Origin: Norana najaformis
Taxonomy: Eukaryota > Annelida > Clitellata > Crassiclitellata > Hormogastridae
DNA length: 64,000 nt
Direction of reading: 5' to 3'
Assembly (NCBI GenBank): GCA_964023275.1
Contig: OZ029921.1
Location: 8,036,806 to 8,100,805 of the forward strand
Of this stretch, positions 35,396 through 45,251 are shown piece by piece. Made by a program: the position numbers and the translations under genes. Below the pieces are notes generated by a model, which ran no database searches, was not told the DNA's origin, and saw only the letters and a list, made by a program, of their open reading frames with translations. How positions within the stretch are numbered: position 1 is the stretch's first letter; every line of letters starts with the position of its first letter.

Positions 35396-36179
35396 CTGCA
35401 CAAAATTTAGATTAATCAGGAGACTGGGAAATATTTTTTATAACTATCCACTGCCGTAGAAGCAGTCTGTGACGTCTGACTGAATGCAGGCTATCGACAA
35501 CTGACCAGTTAGATTATCATCAAGTCCCGCTTTTTAAAAATTGCAGGAATTATCTGCAGTACATTACGGTGATTTTGTGGAGGGATGAACGCGAGTCTGG
35601 AGAAAAATCCATCTACGGTTAGGCCTATGAGGAGTGTTTTATGCTGAGGCTGTAAGATGATGAAATCTGTATGCTGCAATATTTTATGATGATGCTATTA
35701 TAGCAAGCCCAGAAAAATCCATCGCTTGATGATAAGCAGACAAACTTTGAAGATAAGCAACTACAAAGATGGCATATTTATTAATACCATATGCCAGCTG
35801 GCGTGATCCTTTATAGGGCGAAGATCAAAGCGAGCCAAACCAGCCAATCAGTGGCAGGACCGGATCGCCTTTACATGAAAAGCAGTTGTGTTTTTTCACG
35901 TGTAAATTGTATACAGCAGTCCGCTGCTCAACGGTTTACTTAATTGATTTTTATTGATTAGAGCCTTTATTGCGCACCGCATCCCTACCAACTGTTGTCT
36001 TCACTCAGTATATCCCGACATCCGCGCGACCGTCTGCTCCTACAAATAGGTCTATTCCGGTTCGCACCAAAGTGAAGAGATAATATAGGACCTACAGATG
36101 CGTTTAGGTCTTAGGACTGACGACAAAGATTTTCTCATTGCAACTATTAGTCATAAGCTCGACTATGAGGCTATGCGTT

Positions 36180-36330
36180 CGTATGCAGAAAGAAGAAGAA
36201 CAAGAAGAAGAACAAGACGAAGAAGAAGCAGAAGAAAGAGGAGGAGGAGGAGGAGGAAAAGAAGAAGTCGGTCGGTAGGTCGGGCAGTCGGGCAGTCAGT
36301 CAGTCAGTCAGTCAGCCAGTCAGTCAGTGT
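36180..36330. repeat. (AAG)n/(AGG)n then (CAGT)n
   Basis: AGAAGAAGAACAAGAAG followed by GTCAGTCAGTCAGTCAG. Confidence 0.85.
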
Positions 36331-37088
36331 AAAGTCAACCAGTTAGTCAGCCATTTAGTCAGTCATTCGGTGTAAAGGAGTGTGAATGAGTGATTGAGTG
36401 AGTGAGTCAGTCAATCAGTCTATCAGGTAGTCAAGATTTCAAATATACACATGCCCAAACATCTTCATGCATTTGCACTGAGTGAATCTGATATCTGTCT
36501 CCTGTCTATTTATTCAAATTCCCATAATGACAAGTAGGCCTGACCTATGAACAGGTTGCGATTGGTGTGGGTAAAGGGGTAAACTGTCTCTGCTGGTTCA
36601 GACTACCTTCTACTAAAGATACTTTCTCCCCGTTGCTGCCAGCCACAAGATGCTCACTGCTTATGAACCAAATTTGCGCTGAGTGCGAATTTAGTAGGAC
36701 CTTTTTGGGTCCTTACACAAGACAAGTGCTCATCATTCGCAGCCTCTTGGATGGACTGCCATAAACCATTTAAGTGAACCTTCATAACTTCGTCGATGTC
36801 CTTAATTGTTTCAAGAGGTGTGTCAGATGGGTAACCGTATACGTCGCAACATCACACTCTGCAAAGGAAGGATAGACTGGACGACCTACGTTCGGCGTCT
36901 ACTGAACTCGACCAAGCACAGTCATCGTGCTATTTGCCTTAGTAGGCCTACTTGAACCCCGATCAAACGATGGCGCTCTTCTCGAGGAGACTGAACAATT
37001 GTGCTTCTGGATTGGTGTCTTTACATTTGCCATCACACGTACGATTATGCGAATATGTGACGCCCTTTACATAATCGACTCAAGATGA

Positions 37089-37560
37089 CAGGAAGGCAGG
37101 CAGGCAGACAGGCAGGAAGGCAGGCAGGCAGACAGGAAGGCAGGCAGGCAGGCAGGAAGGAAGGCAGACAGGCAGGCAGGAAGGCAGGAAGGCAGGCAGG
37201 CAGACAGGCAGGAAGGCAGGCAGGCAGGCAGACAGACAGGAAGGCAGGAAGACAGGCAGGAAGGCAGGCAGGAAGGCAGGCAGGCAGGCAGGCAGGCAGG
37301 CAGACAGGAAGGCAGGCAGACAGGCAGGAAGGCAGGCAGGCAGGCAGACAGGAAGGCAGGCAGGCAGGAAGGCAGGAAGCCAGGAAGGCAGGCAGGCAGA
37401 CAGGAAGGCAGGCAGACAGGCAGGAAGGCAGGCAGGCAGGCAGACAGGAAGGCAGGCAGGCAGGAAGGAAGGAAGGCAGGAAGGCAGGAAGGCAGGAAGA
37501 CAGGAAGGCAGGCAGCAAGGCAGGAAGGCAGGAAGGCAGGCAGGCAGGCAGCAGGCAGGC
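37089..37560. repeat. 470-bp AGGC/CCTG tetranucleotide array
   Basis: It is made of GGCAGGCAGGCA runs with GGAAGG and GACAGG variants. On the minus strand it begins where related LINE tails have only CTGCCTGCCTGCCTGAC (49.1 kb). It is therefore an expansion of a short CCTG run in the element's 3' UTR. Confidence 0.9.
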
Positions 37561-37790
37561 CGCTAAAGTGGGTGGTGTTTGGAATTAGATCTGCAGGATA
37601 GAAAATGGGAAGAAGAGGATTCAGGATAGGATCTGCGGAAGAGGAGTGTTTTTAGTTTTGGGTGGAAGACCTGAGCAGAGATTGCAAGGGGTGAAGTGAT
37701 GGTGCTTTCGTATGGTAGATCAGATAATTGTCGTAATTCTGGCGGGAGTTTATTCCTCAGGGGTGGTGCATGCAGCCATACATACATACG
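37561..37790 (-). mobile_element. LINE ORF2 end adjoining the CCTG array
   Basis: Translated on the minus strand in two frames, it resembles the ORF2 end: GINSRQNYDNYL and HPLQSLLRSS match NKLPQNYDSYL and HRLQF of the 29.8-kb copy. AATTCCAAACACCACCCACT then leads straight into the tetranucleotide array. Confidence 0.6.
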
Positions 37791-37814
37791 AACGTATGTA
37801 TATACATACCTACA

Positions 37815-37925
37815 TGCATAGTAATTAATTAATTAATCAATCAACTAATTAATTAATTAATCAACCAATTAATCAATCAAGCAAGCAATTATTGAAATAA
37901 TTAAATTAAGTAATTAATTACACAG
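37815..37925. repeat. (TTAA)/(AATC) tetranucleotide stretch
   Basis: AATTAATTAATTAATCAATC units. Confidence 0.85.
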
Positions 37926-38327
37926 TGCAACAGTGTTGTATTTTCCACATCAGCTGATGCTTTGTAGTTGGTCTGTGGCGCTATAGAAATTTGCAGACGA
38001 AAGAAATTATCAACTGCTTGTCTTTTTGTTATTAATATTGATTTTGCAACTTCCGCAACTTTATCAGTTTGATTCCATGAATCATCGATCGTCACTAATG
38101 CATCGATTAATTTAGCGGTTTGATATATAACCGCGACAGTAACGAAATGACGTCATTTTCGATTTGTGCTGCCTTCCGGCTGATTACGTCATCTTCATTG
38201 TTAGTATTGGCTTTCTTTATGGGAAGAGCGTTTTTGGAAATTGTCGTTTATTGGATATTTCTAGACATTTAATCGGCGGCGAATCTCTAACTTTAGCGAG
38301 GATTACATGGACAGCTGACAGCTGACA

Positions 38328-39944
38328 ATGTGCCTTAGGTGCTTATATCCCTGTTTCCGACGGCTACTCGCCACGCTGACGAGACCGTCGATGGTGAGTG
38401 GACGTGTCTCGGATTCTGCACGAGACACTGAGCTCACGATGCCTACGGAGCCCGTAGAAGAGTTCTCGTCGATCGAAGGACGTTCAGGATTTCAATCCAG
38501 AGCGATAGAGATCGGTTTGGCGTTGCCTACGGAGCCCGTAGAAGAGTTCTCGTCGATCGAAGGACGTTCAGGATTTCAATCCAGAGCGAGAGAGATCGGT
38601 TTGGCGTTGCCTACGGAGCCCGTAGAAGAGTTCTCGTCGATCGAAGGACGTTCAGGATTTCAATCCAGAGCGAGAGAGATCGGTTTGGCGTTGCCTACGG
38701 AGCCCGTAGAAGAGTTCTCGTCGATCGAAGGACGTTCAGGATTTCAATCCAGAGCGAGAGAGATCGGTTTGGCGTTGCCTACGGAGCCCGTAGAAGAGTT
38801 CTCGTCGATCGAAGGACGTTCAGGATTTCAATCCAGAGCGAGAGAGATCGGTTTGGCGTTGCCTACGGAGCCCGTAGAAGAGTTCTCATCGATCGAAGGA
38901 CGTTCAGGATTTCAATCCAGAGCGAGAGAGATCGGTTTGGCGTTGCCTACGGAGCCCGTAGAAGAGTTCTCGTCGATCGAAGGACGTTCAGGATTTCAAT
39001 CCAGAGCGAGAGAGATCGGTTTGGCGTTGCCTACGGAGCCCGTAGAAGAGTTCTCGTCGATCGAAGGACGTTCAGGATTTCAATCCAGAGCGATAGAGAT
39101 CGGTTTGGCGTTGCCTACGGAGCCCGTAGAAGAGTTCTCGTCGATCGAAGGACGTTCAGGATTTCAATCCAGAGCGATAGAGATCGGTTTGGCGTTGCCT
39201 ACGGAGCCCGTAGAAGAGTTCTCGTCGATCGAAGGACGTTCAGGATTTCAATCCAGAGCGATAGAGATCGGTTTGGCGTTGCCTACGGAGCCCGTAGAAG
39301 AGTTCTCGTCGATCGAAGGACGTTCAGGATTTCAATCCAGAGCGATAGAGATCGGTTTGGCGTTGCCTACGGAGCCCGTAGAAGAGTTCTCGTCGATCGA
39401 AGGACGTTCAGGATTTCAATCCAGAGCGATAGAGATCGGTTTGGCGTTGCCTACGGAGCCCGTAGAAGAGTTCTCGTCGATCGAAGGACGTTCAGGATTT
39501 CAATCCAGAGCGATAGAGATCGGTTTGGCGTTGCCTACGGAGCCCGTAGAAGAGTTCTCGTCGATCGAAGGACGTTCAGGATTTCAATCCAGAGCGAGAG
39601 AGATCGGTTTGGCGTTGCCTACGGAGCCCGTAGAAGAGTTCTCATCGATCGAAGGACGTTCAGGATTTCAATCCAGAGCGAGAGAGATCGGTTTGGCGTT
39701 GCCTACGGAGCCCGTAGAAGAGTTCTCGTCGATCGAAGGACGTTCAGGATTTCAATCCAGAGCGAGAGAGATCGGTTTGGCGTTGCCTACGGAGCCCGTA
39801 GAAGAGTTCTCGTCGATCGAAGGACGTTCAGGATTTCAATCCAGAGCGATAGAGATCGGTTTGGCGTTGCCTACGGAGCCCGTAGAAGAGTTCTCGTCGA
39901 TCGAAGGACGTTCAGGATTTCAATCCAGAGCGATCCAGAGATAG
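38328..39944 (+). CDS. Candidate repeat protein, 5' part (18 copies of a 28-residue repeat)
   Basis: An ATG at 38328 opens MCLRCLYPCFRRLLATLTRP, then a short unique leader, then 18 copies of a 28-residue unit (LPTEPVEEFSSIEGRSGFQS plus RAREIGLA). The unit is acidic, with no Cys or aromatics except Phe, so it is probably disordered. The frame ends at TAG just after an 8-bp insertion (ATCCAGAG) in copy 18. A strong donor-like GATG|GTGAGT at about 38392 lies before the repeats, so the array could instead be intronic. I do not recognise a family. Confidence 0.4.
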   Translation: MCLRCLYPCFRRLLATLTRPSMVSGRVSDSARDTELTMPTEPVEEFSSIEGRSGFQSRAIEIGLALPTEPVEEFSSIEGRSGFQSRAREIGLALPTEPVEEFSSIEGRSGFQSRAREIGLALPTEPVEEFSSIEGRSGFQSRAREIGLALPTEPVEEFSSIEGRSGFQSRAREIGLALPTEPVEEFSSIEGRSGFQSRAREIGLALPTEPVEEFSSIEGRSGFQSRAREIGLALPTEPVEEFSSIEGRSGFQSRAIEIGLALPTEPVEEFSSIEGRSGFQSRAIEIGLALPTEPVEEFSSIEGRSGFQSRAIEIGLALPTEPVEEFSSIEGRSGFQSRAIEIGLALPTEPVEEFSSIEGRSGFQSRAIEIGLALPTEPVEEFSSIEGRSGFQSRAIEIGLALPTEPVEEFSSIEGRSGFQSRAREIGLALPTEPVEEFSSIEGRSGFQSRAREIGLALPTEPVEEFSSIEGRSGFQSRAREIGLALPTEPVEEFSSIEGRSGFQSRAIEIGLALPTEPVEEFSSIEGRSGFQSRAIQR

Positions 39945-40690
39945 AGGTCGGTTTGGCGTTGCCTACGGAGCCCGTAGAAGAGTTCTCGTCGATCGAAGGA
40001 CGTTCAGGATTTCAATCCAGAGCGAGAGAGATCGGTTTGGCGTTGCCTACGGAGCCCGTAGAAGAGTTCTCGTCGATCGAAGGACGTTCAGGATTTCAAT
40101 CCAGAGCGATAGAGGTCGGTTTGGCGTTGCCTACGGAGCCCGTAGAAGAGTTCGTAGAAGAGTTCTCGTCGATCGAAGGACGTTCAGGATTTCAATCCAG
40201 AGCGAGAGAGATCGGTTTGGCGTTGCCTACGGAGCCCGTAGAAGAGTTCTCGTCGATCGAAGGACGTTCAGGATTTCAATCCAGAGCGAGAGAGATCGGT
40301 TTGGCGTTGCCTACGGAGCCCGTAGAAGAGTTCTCGTCGATCGAAGGACGTTCAGGATTTCAATCCAGAGCGATAGAGATCGGTTTGGCGTTGCCTACGG
40401 AGCCCGTAGAAGAGTTCTCGTCGATCGAAGGACGTTCAGGATTTCAATCCAGAGCGAGAGAGGTCGGTTTGGCGTTGCCTACGGAGCCCGTAGAAGAGTT
40501 CTCGTCGATCGAAGGACGTTCAGGATTTCAATCCAGAGCGAGAGAGATCGGTTTGGCGTTGCCTACGGAGCCCGTAGAAGAGTTCTCGTCGATCGAAGGA
40601 CGTTCAGGATTTCAATCCAGAGCGATAGAGATCGGTTTGGCGTTGCCTACGGAGCCCGTAGAAGAGTTCTCGTCGATCGCAGGACGGTCT
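38442..40690 (+). repeat. 27-copy tandem array, 84-bp unit
   Basis: Copies begin every 84 bp from 38442. There is one 92-bp step (39870 to 39962, an 8-bp insertion) and one 96-bp step (40130 to 40226, an in-frame 12-bp duplication of GTAGAAGAGTTC). Copies differ at only a few positions: AGA/ATA, ATC/GTC, and a silent TCA for TCG in copies 6 and 15. The last copy decays after SSIAGRS. One reading frame is open throughout. Confidence 0.97.
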
Positions 40691-40801
40691 TTGCGTACTG
40701 CACGCGCGCCTGTCACCGAGGCTTCGACGCCAACTGCAACAGCAGGAGATGGCTTGGCGCCCCTTACGGTAGGAGCCCCTTCTCTTTTTATTAAATTATG
40801 A
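39953..40801 (+). CDS. Candidate repeat protein, continuation in shifted frame
   Basis: After the +8 shift the same repeat continues in a new frame for nine more copies, one with a duplicated VEEF. A unique tail with Ala/Thr-rich RAPVTEASTPTATAGDG follows, and the frame stops at 40799-40801. A donor-like ACG|GTAGGA lies at 40768. It is most simply the second half of one ORF broken by the 8-bp insertion, an assembly error, or a decayed gene. No in-frame ATG begins it. Confidence 0.35.
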   Translation: MALPTEPVEEFSSIEGRSGFQSRAREIGLALPTEPVEEFSSIEGRSGFQSRAIEVGLALPTEPVEEFVEEFSSIEGRSGFQSRAREIGLALPTEPVEEFSSIEGRSGFQSRAREIGLALPTEPVEEFSSIEGRSGFQSRAIEIGLALPTEPVEEFSSIEGRSGFQSRAREVGLALPTEPVEEFSSIEGRSGFQSRAREIGLALPTEPVEEFSSIEGRSGFQSRAIEIGLALPTEPVEEFSSIAGRSLRTARAPVTEASTPTATAGDGLAPLTVGAPSLFIKL

Positions 40802-41737
40802 CCTCCATTTCAAGCCTCTCGTCACGGGGGCGAATTGTTTTGATCTGCAGTGGACGGAGGTGTGTCATTGAATCGATATTCGTGCTTGAAATTGTCGATG
40901 ACCGGTCATGGTTGACGTGCTGGTCATCTGTTGACGGTCACCGCGGTTCGATTCCCTGTCCGCTGGTCGATGACCGAGTTGATTCAAACTGTGGCAGAGA
41001 AGTTGGGACATCCTGTGATCCGCTTTCGGATCGAATGCCTCTGCCCGGTTTTTGTGAATCTCCCCCATTTGATGAGACAAATATGTCGGGGACCTGCTTT
41101 GACGACGAAACAGCTGTCGAAGTATGTCAGCAAGACTCCCACGATGACATGAGTGATCTTGATGATGATGATGATGATGATGATGCTGATGATGATGATG
41201 ATGACGACGACGACGACGATGATGATGATGATGACACAAATGATGGCCCCGCGAATGACGACAGTTCTGAGCCCGATCCTGACCAAACATTGGTGAAAGT
41301 ACGTGAGGAAGTCTCCCTTGTAGACAGAGATGAACACGATGATGTTGACACTAGGGTCCACAGCGAGGGTCGGTCAGGTGGTGCAGGTAGTCAAGACGAT
41401 TACACCAGGTCCAGGTCAGACTGATTCCCTGCACAGTTTTGCAGGCGATGCCAGTGAACAGCGTTTCCCAGACCCTGTTCTGCCGCGAGGGATTCTTCAA
41501 AGGGCGACAGGTCATACCACGGTCCACCCTCTCAAAAAATTACTATCGCTCAGACTGTTTACAGAGGGACCTGAGGAGGATCGATTGATTGTGATCAGAG
41601 GGGACAATGACAGCGACGCGAGTGCAAATCCAGTTGATCAATCAAATGTTGAAGGCAAAACTGTTTGTGATAGTAATCTTTCGGACCCTGCCCCCACTCT
41701 GGGAATTCTTAAACAGGCCCACTGTTCACTGTGCTGA
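40798..41737 (+). CDS. Candidate Asp-rich protein, two exons with a 58-bp intron
   Basis: An ATG at 40798 overlaps the previous stop (ATGA). The open frame reads through LPGFCESPPFDETNMSGTCF to a run of about 25 Asp around 41160-41240. Donor GCAG|GTAGTC (exon end 41386) and acceptor TTTTGCAG| (exon start 41445) are both phase 1 and join GGA|GDASEQRF, extending the frame to TGA at 41735-41737. Without splicing it stops at 41424. The second part has a GIL..TVH..LLSLRLF..EED motif that recurs downstream. The real 5' end may be different, because the first 50 codons look less protein-like. No known family is recognised. Confidence 0.4.
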
Positions 41738-41739
41738 GA

Positions 41740-41825
41740 ATTTACTGAAGGTGCGGGTGTTTGAAAAAGGCTTTGATGAAGACCTTGAAATCATCGTTGT
41801 GGCCACTGAACCAGGGCCATTTTGA
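41740..41825 (+). pseudogene. Frameshifted second copy of a small domain
   Basis: In the frame of 41607 the stretch reads PTVHCAENLLKVRVFEKGF and then DEDLEIIVV. This aligns with TTVHPLKKLLSLRLFTEG and EEDRLIVI encoded at about 41515-41590. The preceding GILK of the second copy is in another frame, so an indel separates the halves. It may be decayed or use an unseen splice. Confidence 0.45.
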
Positions 41826-42534
41826 GGTCGTCGTAGGCCCTAAGCACTATCGCATTCGTACCCCCCAACTGCCAACTATGCATTAGAGCTAAACACATTC
41901 ACATTATTTCTTGACGTCTATCTTGCCTTGCACTTTTTTCAATTGAAAACGACTTAATGCGGGAAATGACATTTGAGGACATTATATGTGATGTTGCTAA
42001 TGCAAAGAGCTGCAAAGTTAACCTAATGTAGCACAGCTTAACTTAAACTGTTTCAGTACAGACTTTAAGGTTATTAAATTTGTATTACCTTTTTCTATTT
42101 TCGGGTCAATCAATACATTTATTTTTTTCAATATCTCATTTTTGACTTTCGTAGGCCCCTATAAAGTTCGTAGGCCCTAGGCACAGTGCCTACTGCGCCT
42201 AATGGATAAGACGGCCTGAACGTGACCGTGAGGTTGGTTTTGGTGACCAGAGACAGAGGAGCAGAGAAAAGGATGATAGCTGGGATTCCAGCGGCCCGGG
42301 AAGTGTTTAAAACTTGTGTGAGCCAACCTAAGCCAAGTACAGACATAAGTTGGATAAAATTATACATTATATTCGATATTATATACAAGAACATTTTGGT
42401 TATTTGTTTGCAACCACTGGAAAAGTTTATTATACTAGATACACTCGGATGGGAAACTTTTAGTCTTCACGAGGCGTATATTTTGAAAAAATATTTCGTC
42501 ACTTGCAAAATTTGTGACGTAATATCAGAGTATA

Positions 42535-43873
42535 CAGTGGCGAATCCAGAAGGTTTATAAGGGGGCCAAATGGGCATCTGGGGCCAAGCTCCAGTGGGGT
42601 CCATGGGAAAGCCAGTGGTCAGGGTTTGGAGGGGCAAAGCCCCTTTGCAACTGAAAGCATTTAGGCCTATATAGCTATTAATTTTAATATATATAAATTG
42701 ATAGCTATATATAATATATATATATATAGAGAGAGAGAGAGTTCAATCTGGTTGTGGTATTTGTACCTTGTTCCATATACACTGATATAATTGCATTATT
42801 TGCTAAATCCGCTTATCCAGGTTTCCTTCTTTCACCGTAGCACCACATCCTAAACATTTCTAGCCTTAGCATCTCATTGCCTTGAAGTCTTTTGATTTTA
42901 ACACTGAGCTGAAAATTATGCGGATTTTATTTGAATGCACAGCTTTTGTGTTGAATTAAAGTTACATTTATGCGAAGTACATTACACGGCGTTATTGTTT
43001 ACTATTCTAATGTAACCTAATTTGAAAACTTCTATAGCACCACTATCATAACACACAAGGGATCAATCAATGGTCGCTTCAAAGTGAATGATAATTAGTT
43101 GGACAGACTGATACAACATATTATTTAAATTTGTTTGTTAAACGGAAGTTTAGCAAATTCACTAAAGCGTTGAACGGAAGCAGATGAGTTTGGACGGAGA
43201 ATAGATGGCCAAATTGCAATTACTCGCTAGAAACAGTTTCTGAGAGAGATAAGTATATAGGGGCCTATAGAAAAATGTGATAAAATGAAATTATGCCAAG
43301 TCTACCTGCTCCCTCTGTCTTCATCTTCGTAAATGACAGGGTCGTCTGTTTCAAACGTAAAAACGACTTGGGGTGTGGTTCTTCTGACATTTTCACTCAT
43401 TTTGTATAAAACATATTTGGCTAAATGACCGCTAAACGAAAGCTGTCAGACATCCGATGACATCGATGAAAGATTGTTGTAGAGTTGAGCCATTTACACA
43501 GTGTTCAGAATTTTATTTCGCCGGTGTGTAATTTAAAGTATAAAAGTTGCTTGTTGTGTACAATTGTATATGTGGGATCCTTTGTGTAATCCTAACCCTA
43601 CATGGCAGAAGCGTTCCTCTTTCCCCAAGCGACACCGGGTGGGCTACACGGTGGAATGCTCCTCTCGCTCCTAGCCACGCCCGGGAGGGTGAGGTCAGCG
43701 ACACAGGATGAAGTAGGCCTGGGAATGATACGGAGAATGGGGATATAAGCGGAGGATTACACATGATTTTCTGTTCTTCACGAAAGATCACGTAGTGACC
43801 ATCGCCTATTTTGGGATGGGGCCACGGCCTATGTAAATATCAAATGGATTGGCCTCCATTGGATCCGCCACTG
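42535..43873. mobile_element. Nonautonomous hAT-like DNA transposon (~1.34 kb)
   Basis: It starts CAGTGGCGAATCCA and ends TGGATCCGCCACTG, a 14-bp terminal inverted repeat with one mismatch, of the CAGTGGCG type common in hAT elements. Flanking 8-mers AGAGTATA and ATAGTACA match at 6 of 8 positions, as for an old hAT 8-bp target duplication. No transposase ORF is visible inside. The interior is AT-rich, with a TA/GA microsatellite near 42700-42740 and a SINE-like TCTATAGCACCACTATC at 43030. Confidence 0.65.
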
Positions 43874-44356
43874 ATAGTACATATCATTGTATTATTTTTA
43901 TAGTATTAATGTTTGTTCAGTGGCAAATTAAATTGAAAAATAAATTAAATGCCGTCAGGGATATGTTTTAATTATTGAAACAAATCCCATATATCCTTAT
44001 AATAGTCTTTTTTATAATATAGCTCGCTTTTGTTTGTGCTTGCCATTTAAGTTAGTGGTCCTCGAGCTTCAAAAAAATTATTGCTGGTCCGTGGCCTGCT
44101 GAATTTTAAGAACCACTGAACGATTAGAGTATTAAAATTATAAAAATGAGTAAATTATTCCACTGAAGAGATCTCTCGTATATTGATGTCATTTTCTATA
44201 CCTGATACATTTATAGGCATATGATGTCACTGTTATTGTCTCTTTCGATTGCGTTGATTTGAGATTTGGCGATAGTGTTTTCAGTACGGTGTTTTTGAGT
44301 CTTTTTGAGAATTATCTCTGCGATTTGTGGATTTGCTGTTTGGGTGTCAAGACGAG

Positions 44357-45205
44357 ATGATATGTTGTGTCTTCCAGCGCAAGTTGTTTGGCCGCAACCA
44401 GAGCGACGATTCCGATATGGTCCCACTGAACACCAGAACAGATCGCAACACCTCTGTCGCATTGGATATATTTGACGAGGTCCTTGCTTCCGGCGTCGAC
44501 GCAAGGCATGACACCTGGCGGCCACCAGTTACGCACTGCTGGGCAGACAGTGCAGCGGACAAGACGGCCTCGAACAACCCGAGGGGAGATGGTTGCTTCG
44601 GTCCAGTGCAGATTTGCTGGGCCGACGACTGCAACCAGACTCCCCTCGTCTGCGCCACGCCAGTTGATGACATGCCGTCTGCTGCTGCAGCTGCTCCAGA
44701 GTACGCTGAGGCATTTTCTGACGACGCCTCAGAGCTGAGCAGCTGGTCTGTCAACACGGACATTGACGCAAGGGCTGCTGTGACTGATAAAGCAAGGTCA
44801 GAGGCTCCACCCGTTGCCACAGCCACCTCTTGCGTCGTCGTCATTGTCGACGACATGTGTGATGAGGCTGCCGAGAGTTACACAGAAGCTCCAGTAGCTT
44901 TGAACACTGGGGAGGTAGTACTGGCCATGGAGGACACAAACCCTGACTCGGCATGTGCTCAGTCACAAGAGGCGTTTTGCAAGACCGCTAGAAAAACCCG
45001 ACGTGAACGGAACAACGCAAGGTATTCCTGCACTGATCCACATCCTCATGAAACCGACGACTATGAGGGCTTCATCGATCCATCCGTCAGATGGATCCTA
45101 GAAGATGTCAAAACGTACAATCTGACGCCGTCAACCACCCACCATACAACAGCCTTCATGCGGCCATTCCGATGGCTGTGGAGGAAAATACGTATCTCAA
45201 ACTGA
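44357..45205 (+). CDS. Acidic, Ala/Asp/Thr-rich hypothetical protein or terminal exon
   Basis: The frame is open for 283 codons from ATG 44357. A good acceptor, GTCTTCCAG|, opens the same frame at 44378 in phase 0. Composition is even and protein-like (DDSDMVPLNTRT, DDASELSSWS, VVVIVDDMCDEA). There are two CWAD motifs (THCWADSAAD, QICWADD) and a basic-aromatic C-terminus, MRPFRWLWRKIRISN. The stop is at 45203-45205. It is probably the last exon of the 38-45 kb locus, because Asp-rich and SDDSD-type sequences occur in both parts. No domain is recognised, and there is no signal peptide or membrane segment. Confidence 0.55.
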   Translation: MICCVFQRKLFGRNQSDDSDMVPLNTRTDRNTSVALDIFDEVLASGVDARHDTWRPPVTHCWADSAADKTASNNPRGDGCFGPVQICWADDCNQTPLVCATPVDDMPSAAAAAPEYAEAFSDDASELSSWSVNTDIDARAAVTDKARSEAPPVATATSCVVVIVDDMCDEAAESYTEAPVALNTGEVVLAMEDTNPDSACAQSQEAFCKTARKTRRERNNARYSCTDPHPHETDDYEGFIDPSVRWILEDVKTYNLTPSTTHHTTAFMRPFRWLWRKIRISN

Positions 45206-45251
45206 CCAGAGGAAGGACATGATGACATTAGATTTCCTGGAAAGTCGATAT

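Noticed and set aside
37085-37588. Long open frames on both strands rich in Gly-Arg-Gln or Cys-Leu-Pro
   Set aside because: They are translations of the AGGC tetranucleotide array, with no leader, splice sites or codon bias.
38442-40690. CRISPR-like array
   Set aside because: There are no unique spacers, the unit is directly tandem, and the genome is eukaryotic.
40865-41361. Minus-strand His-rich and Ile-rich frames
   Set aside because: They are antisense shadows of the Asp-codon (GAT) run on the plus strand.
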